A DNA stretch of 45,896 bases, taken from the NCBI GenBank assembly GCA_023301505.1, contig JALZUP010000105.1:1-45896 (forward strand), read 5' to 3'. A model generated the notes under the pieces. It ran no database searches and was not told where the DNA came from. It worked only from the letters and a program-made list of their open reading frames with translations. How positions within the stretch are numbered: position 1 is the stretch's first letter; each line of letters starts with the position of its first letter. The DNA comes from Robiginitomaculum sp. GTDB lineage: Bacteria; Pseudomonadota; Alphaproteobacteria; Caulobacterales; Maricaulaceae. Both the position numbers and the translations under genes were made by a program. Positions 1 to 6,470 of the stretch are shown in pieces.

Positions 1-44
1 GGACTTTTTAAAAAGTCCCTCAAAAAGTCCCTCGATATTAGGCA

Positions 45-82
45 TAAAAAAAGGCTCAATCCTTACGTACTGGATTGAACCT
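45..82 (-). terminator. Rho-independent terminator (minus strand)
   Basis: On the minus strand, AGGTTCAATCC and GGATTGAGCCT form an 11-bp stem with one mismatch and are followed by a run of seven T. It would end leftward transcripts coming from cassette A. Confidence 0.7.
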
Positions 83-281
83 AATTGTAGCTTTTCTTAT
101 TAGCTCGCTACCGAAGCCCTTAACCAAGTAATGCTACTTTGCATCAATGAGTTGGAGACAGTCGTCCGGAGTTCCTACAATTATCTGACTGCCCTATAAA
201 AATACAAAAAACCGATGATATATTCCCTACTATTTTGTTAAAGGAACATACAATTCTTTCATTTTTTTTGAATTAATTAAA

Positions 282-311
282 TTCATCGGACGGCGTTAGC
301 CATCCGATGAA
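282..311. repeat. R2 hairpin repeat
   Basis: TTCATCGGACGGC and GCCATCCGATGAA form a 30-bp imperfect palindrome. Near-identical copies occur at 1621, 23511, 23925, 24504, 42665 and 44132. Confidence 0.85.
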
Positions 312-323
312 TAGGTTGAAAAT

Positions 324-740
324 CTAAGAATACAATTCCATGGACTCCTCAATATAAGCACCCAGTTGTATTAAGTTATTGAATTTTACCTCTGCATCTG
401 GCTTTAGCGAATGAAAAGGAAATGTACCAGTAAGTGGCGTGTTTTTGACTAGCGAATACAATAAGCTTAATTTGCCATAAGGTGGCAAGGGCTTGTCTTC
501 CACAAAGGCTACAATAGATTTGGTAGCAGCCATTGCCTTTCCTCGATCTTGCGTCTGTATATCAAAGGATCGGTTGTCTAGCAATATCCGTTGTGCGGAT
601 TTGTAAGCCTCTTCTTGCAAGTTAACTTGTTGCTCAGATAAGACGGCAATAATCGGTAGATGTTGCTTGAAAAATAAAGCAGAGAATTGAAGGAATGTTT
701 GAGGCTCTTGGAGCTTCGTTGGGTTGGATTGATTTACCAT
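324..740 (-). CDS. Cassette A hypothetical protein
   Basis: A 138-aa, mostly helical protein of unknown function with no signal peptide or TM segment. It is a diverged homologue of the 139-aa product at 21996-22415: both share the pattern K..LLY.LV.K...TG.F...L.P in the C-terminal half and a similar length. Both genes are minus-strand and preceded by the same kind of interleaved inverted-repeat leader, and in both cases the ATG lies inside one arm of a repeat. Translation is therefore likely to be controlled by leader folding or by a protein bound there. The start is the ATG at 740, which sits in the repeat TTGACAAATCATGG. It could be a phage regulator or a small toxin-like protein; nothing visible decides this. 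Confidence 0.75.
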   Translation of the reverse strand: MVNQSNPTKLQEPQTFLQFSALFFKQHLPIIAVLSEQQVNLQEEAYKSAQRILLDNRSFDIQTQDRGKAMAATKSIVAFVEDKPLPPYGKLSLLYSLVKNTPLTGTFPFHSLKPDAEVKFNNLIQLGAYIEESMELYS

Positions 741-907
741 GATTTGTCAATTATGGATGTTAAATAAAAAAAGCCGCCTTAATATTGGGTGACAAATCAT
801 GGACTTTACTACACAAGGTAATATACCAAAATAACCAATAAAAGACGGCTAGATCTTAATTAGATATAAGTGTAGTAAAGTAAAAATGATTTGTCACTAC
901 AAATATA
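737..907 (-). promoter_or_regulatory. Cassette A leader: promoter plus switch-like inverted repeats
   Basis: On the minus strand, TTGACA (928-923) and TATATTTG (907-900) form a good Bacteroidota promoter, placing the transcript start near 895. The leader then holds, 5' to 3': arm 1 (897-870), terminator arm (851-835), arm 1' (814-789), terminator arm' (788-771, followed by T7), and a copy of arm 1 over the start codon (749-737). Arm 1 and arm 1' share two perfect 12-bp blocks, GTGACAAATCAT and ACTTTACTACAC. The two pairings are interleaved (pseudoknot order), and arm 1' can instead pair 13 bp with the start region. The same architecture with different bases occurs at 22413-22601. Confidence 0.7.
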
Positions 908-961
908 AACCTTTTTAGAATATGTCAAAGAAAATTAATATTACAGCAACAAAAATAAGGC

Positions 962-1020
962 GATTTCACGAATCTTGCAATAGGTATTAACTGTTTTTAA
1001 GAAGGTTTTTAATTTGTTAA
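962..1020 (+). promoter_or_regulatory. Upstream promoter-like motif, no surviving gene
   Basis: CACGAATCTTGCAATA is followed by TTAACTGTTTTTAAGAA and TTTTTAATTTGTTAAC. It closely matches the region upstream of the plus-strand gene at 22775, which diverges from cassette B. At this copy no convincing rightward gene follows, suggesting the divergent partner was lost. Confidence 0.4.
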
Positions 1021-1043
1021 CTTCTTGGGTTTAGACTCTATAT

Positions 1044-1286
1044 TTAAACTAATTCGTCAAATGCTTGCTCTATGCCGCACCTAGTACAGTAGATGCCAAT
1101 GCAGTTTTTTGTAGTCCTGTTGTCGACTAATTCCTTAATAAGAGGTTGTTTGTCTTTGGAGTGTAAAAATACTTTTCCTATCGTTCTTACAGCCTCAGTA
1201 TCTAATGGTGTGACTGAAATATTGTACAGTGGTTTGAAATTGTGTCCTAGAAGCGAACCTGTTAGTCCGGAGCATTTTGTATTCAT
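1044..1286 (-). CDS. Small Cys-containing hypothetical protein
   Basis: An 80-aa protein with no recognised family. The C-terminal CIGIYCTRCG segment is a zinc-ribbon-like knuckle (C-x4-C-x2-C), and another Cys lies near the N-terminus. The ATG at 1286 follows the stop of the 59-aa ORF at 1288-1467 by one base, so the two are probably translationally coupled. The plus-strand ORF over the same bases (1093-1323) looks like a shadow. Function unknown. Confidence 0.6.
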   Translation of the reverse strand: MNTKCSGLTGSLLGHNFKPLYNISVTPLDTEAVRTIGKVFLHSKDKQPLIKELVDNRTTKNCIGIYCTRCGIEQAFDELV

Positions 1287-1287
1287 A

Positions 1288-1467
1288 TTAAAATTGGGTG
1301 CAATAAATATTAATAGTATCTAAGTTATAAAAGAACAATCTGCTATTAACGGTATATGTTTTTCTATCTAAAACAATTGGTTCCCCTTTATTAGGTGCTA
1401 AGGCAACTGGTTTTTCTGTTGTATGAATTACGTCCTTGGTTTTGTGGTGTATGAATTTCAGGATCAT
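1288..1467 (-). CDS. 59-aa hypothetical protein (below ORF-track cutoff)
   Basis: ATG at 1467 opens a 59-codon frame ending TAA one base before the ATG of the 80-aa gene. It has ordinary protein-like composition (motifs APNKGEPIVLDRKTYTV and FFYNLDTINIYC), and the tight spacing to the next gene argues for a real two-gene unit. The upstream CACGATTCTCTTAAT resembles the CACGAATCTTGCAA motif found in front of other genes here. Function unknown. Confidence 0.5.
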   Translation of the reverse strand: MILKFIHHKTKDVIHTTEKPVALAPNKGEPIVLDRKTYTVNSRLFFYNLDTINIYCTQF

Positions 1468-1512
1468 TGTATTTATTAAGAGAATCGTGAATTTAAAAGA
1501 TTAAGCAAAGTC

Positions 1513-1592
1513 GCTCCTCCTTGGGGGTTGGGGGTCGCACTAAAGCTAAGGCGCTTTTTCTGTAGATACCCCCAACCCCCAAGGGGGAGCGC
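1513..1592. repeat. Pair of R1-type inverted ends
   Basis: GCTCCTCCTTGGGGGTTGGG and its near-complement ACCCCCAACCCCCAAGGGGG face each other across about 32 bp. The order is reversed relative to the 155-bp R1 elements in the 30-46 kb region. It could serve as a strong hairpin just downstream of the 1605-2195 gene. Confidence 0.7.
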
Positions 1593-1604
1593 TTGGTCGG
1601 TGGA

Positions 1605-2195
1605 TTAAAGATGTTGCGGTTTCATTGGACGACTGCAAGTCATCCGATGAATAAAAGGAACATCAGGTAGTGGCATCCAATGAGTTATCTCGAAAGGGAT
1701 AAGCCAATAATTATCTTCATAATTATTAAATTCATACCAGCCTTCTATAACATATTTCTTGTTTTTTTCTTCGTAGTATTCGCCTTCATCCCAATCATTA
1801 TCGTCTTCAATAGTGTATCTAGGAACATAGAATGCACGAAGAATTTTGTTTCCCCCGAAAACTAAAGAAATAATTTTCGTCTCTGGCTTATCATCCGCCA
1901 CGCTAATCCATTGCCCAGGTAGCTGGCACTCTGTATCCATATCACGAGGTATATGATCTTCGGGATTTATTGTATCGCCGAATATTATTTTAAGCTTATA
2001 CTTAGTGCGTTCTATAATCGGTAGTAGCTGCTCGATTTCTTGTAATTGATAAGGAGTGATTTTGCCTGTCTTTTTTATTTGTTTTATTATATCCTGAATG
2101 TAGGATACGATAGCTGTTAGTTTTAAAAGGGCAAAATAAAAAGCTATGGACAGCAAGCAGAAGAAGCAGGTAGTTATTAATAGTAAGATGTTCAT
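1605..2195 (-). CDS. Membrane-anchored DUF551-domain protein
   Basis: A 196-aa protein. Residues 1-25 form one hydrophobic segment (LLLITTCFFCLLSIAFYFALL), followed by a charged helical linker. The C-terminal half starts QWISVADDKPE and ends EITHWMPLPDVP, the classic start and end of the DUF551 domain common in phages, whose function is unknown. The extreme C-terminus (FIHRMTCSRPMKPQHL) is encoded by a degenerate R2 hairpin at 1621-1651, so the repeat has become coding or replaced the native end. It lies 2 bp from the 2198-2599 gene, another N-terminally anchored protein, and the pair is probably co-transcribed. Confidence 0.8.
   Translation of the reverse strand: MNILLLITTCFFCLLSIAFYFALLKLTAIVSYIQDIIKQIKKTGKITPYQLQEIEQLLPIIERTKYKLKIIFGDTINPEDHIPRDMDTECQLPGQWISVADDKPETKIISLVFGGNKILRAFYVPRYTIEDDNDWDEGEYYEEKNKKYVIEGWYEFNNYEDNYWLIPFEITHWMPLPDVPFIHRMTCSRPMKPQHL
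1621..1651. repeat. Degenerate R2 hairpin inside a CDS
   Basis: TTCATTGGACGACTGCAAGT followed by CATCCGATGAA matches R2 with several changes. It encodes the last residues of the DUF551 protein. Confidence 0.7.
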
Positions 2196-2197
2196 GT

Positions 2198-2599
2198 TTA
2201 TTTTATTAAGAAAACAGGAATTGATTCCGCTCCTTTTTCAGGATGATTGTATCCATGAAAGTCGTGGAATGCGGGTGTAGGTGCTATAGTTAATTGTTTA
2301 ACTTCGATGCAATGACAAGTGGCGAAATCTGGATTGCCTTTTCTGAAATAAGCCACGGGCATATTGTCGGGTAGTAAGGCGATAGCTAGTTTTAGTTCTT
2401 TGACTGTTATTTTTTCAGAATGATTTTGCATTTTATATAATGCATTATTAATATTTTCTATGGTTGTTTTTTTAGGGTCTATTTTTAGGTGCTTTGCTTT
2501 AAGGTTGTACCTTATTGAATCAATAAAGAGCTTTATAAGGAGTATTATTATCAGAAAAATTCCTGATGTAATAAGAAAAGGACTTAATGGTTGAGTCAT
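2198..2599 (-). CDS. N-terminally anchored small hypothetical protein
   Basis: A 133-aa protein. Residues about 8-28 are a strong TM helix (FLITSGIFLIIILLIKLFI). The remainder is soluble, with a segment TVKELKLAIALLPDNMPVAYF that resembles the 'L...L..LPd..pV' start of small phage domains of unknown function. The same anchor-plus-phage-domain plan is seen in the adjacent DUF551 gene 2 bp downstream, so they may work as a pair at the inner membrane. No further function can be given. Confidence 0.7.
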   Translation of the reverse strand: MTQPLSPFLITSGIFLIIILLIKLFIDSIRYNLKAKHLKIDPKKTTIENINNALYKMQNHSEKITVKELKLAIALLPDNMPVAYFRKGNPDFATCHCIEVKQLTIAPTPAFHDFHGYNHPEKGAESIPVFLIK

Positions 2600-2680
2600 A
2601 AATAGTAGTTTAATAAAAAGGTAATTGGTTATTCTTAGTTTTTAAAATAAAATTAATTTTGTTTATTGGTTGAAGAAGAC

Positions 2681-4294
2681 TCAACGCATTCCCGCCCGTT
2701 CCCCACGATGCGCCTTAAGCGCACCCACCCACCGAGCAGGAAAGGCTAAGCGATAATATTCAAAACGCTTGCTCCTGTTCCAAATCGCTTCTTTGTGATG
2801 GAATTTAAAATCGTTAATAAACACTACCTCTTTGATTGCTCTAGAGTAGCTTACGTAGCGCAAGTTCGCCTCCTGCTCTAATTCCCAATCTTGTTTGGCG
2901 TTTCTGTTGGGGGTAAGATCATCGCCTAGAATAAATACCCTGTCGGCCTCTAATCCTTTTGAGTTATGTATCGTCATTAGGCGCACGCCGCCCGTCTTCG
3001 GAACGAATAAATCCGCTATACCTGCTAGTAATTCTTTGCCAGTCTTTGCTTGAGTGCGTTCTGCGACGTATCTGATTTCTTCTAGGAGGGATAAGTGACG
3101 GATCCATTTTGGATTGTCTTCTATTGGGATAGTAGTAGATTTTGTTAGGGTGTTTTGAAGGCTTAGAGAATCGGTTTTTAATTCTTGAAAAATCACCATG
3201 CAAGTTTTTTGATTTTTTCCTTTCAGTATTTGCTTGATGTCTTTGAGCGTATTATCGCTTTGCTTACCGTTGATTTGTGCGCTGATGCCTTCTTCTTGCA
3301 AGTGATAGTATAGTTGCATAAGTGGTTTGTTAAGTCTGCAAATAACTAGATCGCCTTCCGTTAACTCGCTGATACTGCCATAGCGAACCATGCCCTTGTC
3401 TTTATTTGTTTGGAAAGCAGTGATGTCTTTATTCACTTTTGTGTTGTTGATGAAGTGAATAATATTGCCATGGCATCGGAAACAAGTAGTCAGTGGAAAA
3501 ACGGAAATATTAGGTAAGGATAAAATATTCTTGAAACTATCACTATCTGCGCCCGCAAAGCCATATATCGCCTGGTGCTTGTCGCCAACAAAAACTAATC
3601 GAGTGTTGGTGTGCATCATTTGCTTAATAAAAATGAATTGCGCACGATTCAAATCTTGTGCTTCATCTACAAAGACCCAATCATATTTTTTGACAGGGAC
3701 CCTGCCACTTGCAGGCAAATAGATCATGTCTGCGAAATCGTGATACGGTAAGGGAAAGCTATAAGTACGATGTAATAGATTCCAAATGACCTGGACTCTA
3801 CGAGATTCTACTTGGAATCCATATTTGATCAATACCGCTTTAATATCATTTTTTTCGATACAGACATATTGCTTGCAGATAGTTAGTTGATCTTGCATCA
3901 ATCTTAAGAAAGCTTCTTCCTCTGCCCAATGCGCTGCCAGTTGGTCCGTATTGTAAGTACTCAATCTTTCGCTCCATGCAGATATTTTGTTCTTGATTAA
4001 GTCCTTTGTGTATCCTTTTGAAAACTTACTCTGTAGTCCAGCGCTACGCATCATCTTCAATCCAGTAGAATGCACCGTCCCTGTTTCTACATGTGCAGGC
4101 AATTCTCTGCGAAGTTCCTTAGCAATCGGCTCATTAAATGCAAGAGAAATAATAGACTTGTTTTTTGGAATTCGATTAATCGCTTTTTTGAGCGTCGTTG
4201 TCTTTCCTGTACCAGCTAATGCAGATAATAATGCATGTCCTTTCCCTGTATCCACCCAGTTGTAAAATTCAATTTGTTCACTCGTTGCTTGCAT
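2681..4294 (-). CDS. UvrD/Rep-type SF1 DNA helicase
   Basis: A 537-aa ATP-dependent 3'-5' helicase by family. Motifs run in order: Walker A GTGKT (28-32), Walker B/II VFVDEAQDLN, motif III VFVGDKHQAIYGFAGAD, motif IV TTCFRC, motif V VRLMTIHNSKGLEADRV and motif VI YVSYSRA. It is shorter than chromosomal UvrD (about 700 aa), with reduced 1B/2B domains, like many phage or plasmid versions. It is likely to help element replication or recombination. The gene diverges from dnaB across an AT-rich 180-bp region. The ATG at 4294 leaves the Walker A at the usual distance from the N-terminus. Confidence 0.93.
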   Translation of the reverse strand: MQATSEQIEFYNWVDTGKGHALLSALAGTGKTTTLKKAINRIPKNKSIISLAFNEPIAKELRRELPAHVETGTVHSTGLKMMRSAGLQSKFSKGYTKDLIKNKISAWSERLSTYNTDQLAAHWAEEEAFLRLMQDQLTICKQYVCIEKNDIKAVLIKYGFQVESRRVQVIWNLLHRTYSFPLPYHDFADMIYLPASGRVPVKKYDWVFVDEAQDLNRAQFIFIKQMMHTNTRLVFVGDKHQAIYGFAGADSDSFKNILSLPNISVFPLTTCFRCHGNIIHFINNTKVNKDITAFQTNKDKGMVRYGSISELTEGDLVICRLNKPLMQLYYHLQEEGISAQINGKQSDNTLKDIKQILKGKNQKTCMVIFQELKTDSLSLQNTLTKSTTIPIEDNPKWIRHLSLLEEIRYVAERTQAKTGKELLAGIADLFVPKTGGVRLMTIHNSKGLEADRVFILGDDLTPNRNAKQDWELEQEANLRYVSYSRAIKEVVFINDFKFHHKEAIWNRSKRFEYYRLAFPARWVGALKAHRGERAGMR

Positions 4295-4372
4295 AGATTA
4301 TCTATTTTTATAGATATTTATAAATATTTAACATAAATATCAGTAAAAATAAGGATATTTTAAAATAAAATT

Positions 4373-4404
4373 CACGATTCATGCAATTAAAAAAATTAAC
4401 TTTG
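4373..4404 (+). promoter_or_regulatory. Promoter for the dnaB operon
   Basis: TAACTTTG (4397-4404) fits the -7 box TAnnTTTG. Upstream is CACGATTCATGCAATT, a copy of the recurrent CACGAATYWTGCAA motif seen before other genes in the window. Confidence 0.65.
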
Positions 4405-4477
4405 TAAAAACGAATTTTAACAATGTATGTCTTTTTTAGTTTTTAGATACCTCCCCATACATCTAAAATCATTTGAG

Positions 4478-4606
4478 ATGAGAAAATCAAAAATCACTAT
4501 TACAGAACAAATTGATCTACTTCAAACTTTTCCTAATTTCCAAATCAGAAAAGGAAAAGTGGAGTGGCTCAAGAAAGCTAACAACCGTTATGTCACAAAA
4601 AAGTAA
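4478..4606 (+). CDS. 42-aa leader ORF overlapping dnaB
   Basis: ATG at 4478 opens a 42-codon frame (starts MRKSKITITEQIDLLQTFPN) that ends 17 nt inside dnaB, in another frame. It is the first ORF after the promoter. It is basic and helical with no recognised family. The overlap suggests translational coupling of dnaB to this small protein, or a regulatory uORF. It is too short for the ORF track, and reality rests on composition and position only. Confidence 0.5.
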   Translation: MRKSKITITEQIDLLQTFPNFQIRKGKVEWLKKANNRYVTKK

Positions 4607-6122
4607 GTGGAAGGATTTTGAAAAAAAAGGAGATCAGCAAAATGCTGATCTTTCTAATTATGTTTTTGGAAAAGTGGCGCCTAATTCGGTACCGCTTGAA
4701 CGCGCTGCACTTGGCGCAATAATGCTAGATAAAGATGCTATTTCGGTAGTTATCGACATTATTGAGGCAGATGATTTATATGATTCTAGACATCCTCTTA
4801 TTTACAAGGCTTTTATTCGTCTTTTTGAAAGGAGTCAGCCGATTGACATATTGACGGTCACAAATGAATTGAAAGCTTCTGGAGATCTAGAGAATGCAGG
4901 AGGTGGGGGTTATATAACAACTCTAACAAATAGAGTTACCTCGGCTGCGAATTTAGAATATCATGCTCGGATTATCGCTCAGCTTTCGATGCGTAGAAAA
5001 GTAATTAAAACCAGCGTCAAATCTATAGAAGAGGCATATGATCCGACAGTAGATGTATTTGATTTAGTAGATAATGCAGAGCAGGGGATATTTGATGTAG
5101 CCTCTAAGCATCTTGTTGGTAGTGTTGAAAAAAGTTCAGATTTGGCATTAAAAGCATTGAAGCAGATAGAGGCAGCCGCTCAACAAGGCGATGGATTAAC
5201 AGGTGTCCCATCTGGATTTAGTGATTTAGATAGAGTAACATCTGGATGGCAAAAATCAGATTTAATCATCATTGCAGCGCGTCCAGGAATGGGAAAAACA
5301 GCGATTATGCTGGGCATGGCAAAGAATGCCTCGATGGATTTTGGGAAAGATGTCGCTATTTTTTCCTTAGAAATGAGCAAGTTGCAGTTAACGACTAGAC
5401 TTATAAGTTTAGAAGCAGAAATATCAGGATCAAAATTAAGAAGCGGATCGCTAGAGCCTGATGAATGGAAGGTGTTGCATCATTCCGTTGAGAAAATTAC
5501 TAATGCGAAAAGTAGTATACACATAGACGATACGCCTGGTATTAGCGTATTCGAGCTTCGCGCCAAATGCCGTCGATTGAAGATGCAGAATCCCAACCTT
5601 AGTATGATAATAATAGATTATCTACAACTAATGACTGGAGGAGGATCCAAAAATAGCGGGAATAGAGAGCAAGAGATTTCCTTTATTTCTCGCTCCCTAA
5701 AAGGATTAGCAAAAGATTTGAATGTTCCTGTGATCGCACTCTCTCAATTAAGTAGAGCAGTAGAGCAGCGCGGCGGAACAAAGCGCCCTCAACTTTCTGA
5801 TTTACGCGAAAGTGGCGCGATAGAGCAAGATTCGGATATTGTAACGTTTATTTATCGGCCAGAATATTATCAGATACTAGAGGATGAGGAGGGCCAGAGC
5901 TTGAAAGGGATAGGCGAAGTTATTATTGCAAAGCATAGAAATGGGGCATTAGGCACTGTTAAATTGAAATTTACAGACCGCTATGCTAAGTTTTCAGATT
6001 TGGATGATTTTGAGAGTCTGCCAGATGCATTTGAAAATATTGCTAGTAGTATTAATACTGGGTTGCCTGAAAATGTGATTAAAATGGCTAGGAACGGGAA
6101 TGAGGAGGATATTCCTTTTTAG
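4590..6122 (+). CDS. dnaB: Replicative DNA helicase DnaB
   Basis: A 510-aa hexameric 5'-3' replicative helicase. The N-terminal DnaB domain begins SVPLERAALGAIMLD. The RecA-like core has Walker A ARPGMGKT (230-237), Walker B IIIIDYLQLM, and the conserved LSQLSRAVEQR and DLRESGAIEQDSDIV segments. Length is normal for Bacteroidota DnaB. I start at ATG 4590 (MSQKSKW) rather than the ORF-track start, whose first 26 residues overlap the 42-aa ORF and lie outside the family. The gene is probably the element's own fork helicase and pairs with the divergent SF1 helicase. No DnaC/DnaI-type loader is recognisable in the window. Confidence 0.95.
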   Translation: MSQKSKWKDFEKKGDQQNADLSNYVFGKVAPNSVPLERAALGAIMLDKDAISVVIDIIEADDLYDSRHPLIYKAFIRLFERSQPIDILTVTNELKASGDLENAGGGGYITTLTNRVTSAANLEYHARIIAQLSMRRKVIKTSVKSIEEAYDPTVDVFDLVDNAEQGIFDVASKHLVGSVEKSSDLALKALKQIEAAAQQGDGLTGVPSGFSDLDRVTSGWQKSDLIIIAARPGMGKTAIMLGMAKNASMDFGKDVAIFSLEMSKLQLTTRLISLEAEISGSKLRSGSLEPDEWKVLHHSVEKITNAKSSIHIDDTPGISVFELRAKCRRLKMQNPNLSMIIIDYLQLMTGGGSKNSGNREQEISFISRSLKGLAKDLNVPVIALSQLSRAVEQRGGTKRPQLSDLRESGAIEQDSDIVTFIYRPEYYQILEDEEGQSLKGIGEVIIAKHRNGALGTVKLKFTDRYAKFSDLDDFESLPDAFENIASSINTGLPENVIKMARNGNEEDIPF

Positions 6123-6178
6123 GGATTGTTGTTTTTGTGAATAAGTATCTTGTCAATTAAAGATCTAATAAAAACGTT

Positions 6179-6403
6179 ATGGAAAAAACTTACGATAGAA
6201 AAAAGTCGATTAAAAACAATCGAATTACTTACATTGAAAATTGTAGATATGGTGGACTAGAAAATCTTGAGATCGCTTTCTTTGAGTCAGGTGAGGGAGT
6301 GGTTATATCAATTAGGCATCCCGACAAGCTTAATGTGATTAACATGAAAAAAGAACAAGCTGTCTCTCTATTTAGAGATATTTTAAAAGATTTGGAAAGT
6401 TAA
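6179..6403 (+). CDS. Small hypothetical protein
   Basis: A 74-aa, charged protein (RYGGLENLEIAFFESGEGVVIS, then an amphipathic C-terminal helix) with no recognised domain. It lies 56 bp after dnaB and just before a bidirectional terminator, so it is probably the last gene of the dnaB unit. The gap carries TGAATAAGTATCTTGT, an exact 16-mer also found at 28406. Confidence 0.65.
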   Translation: MEKTYDRKKSIKNNRITYIENCRYGGLENLEIAFFESGEGVVISIRHPDKLNVINMKKEQAVSLFRDILKDLES

Positions 6404-6427
6404 CAAGATTTCCACATATATAATTAG

Positions 6428-6452
6428 AAAAGGCGCTTATAAAGCGCCTTTT
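6428..6452. terminator. Bidirectional terminator
   Basis: AAAAGGCGCTT / AAGCGCCTTTT form an 11-bp perfect stem with a 3-nt loop and T-runs on both strands. It separates the convergent dnaB unit and integrase. Confidence 0.9.
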
Positions 6453-6470
6453 CTCGTTAATGAAACGATC

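Larger units (their letters stand above)
1..323. other. Intergenic region at window edge
   Basis: No gene is seen here. It opens with the palindrome GGACTTTTTAAAAAGTCC and two direct copies of AAAAAGTCCCTC. A minus-strand terminator hairpin (45-82) and one R2 hairpin (282-311) follow. The stretch at about 85-225, read on the minus strand, has several short complementary segments (for example GTAGC/GCTAC) ending in the terminator, so a small non-coding RNA or a long 3' UTR of the 324-740 gene is possible but not shown. Confidence 0.5.

Noticed and set aside
737-907. Type III toxin-antitoxin (ToxIN-like) RNA
   Set aside because: Those have direct tandem repeats of an RNA antitoxin and a ToxN-like toxin; here repeats are inverted, interleaved and overlap the start codon, and the protein shows no ToxN motifs.
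737-907. Retron msr-msd
   Set aside because: No reverse transcriptase gene is present near either cassette.
1093-1323. Plus-strand ORF 76 aa
   Set aside because: Shadow of two coupled minus-strand ORFs that have better composition.
4512-4589. 26-residue N-terminal extension of DnaB
   Set aside because: Not in the DnaB family and overlaps the 42-aa ORF; the ATG at 4590 gives the usual length.
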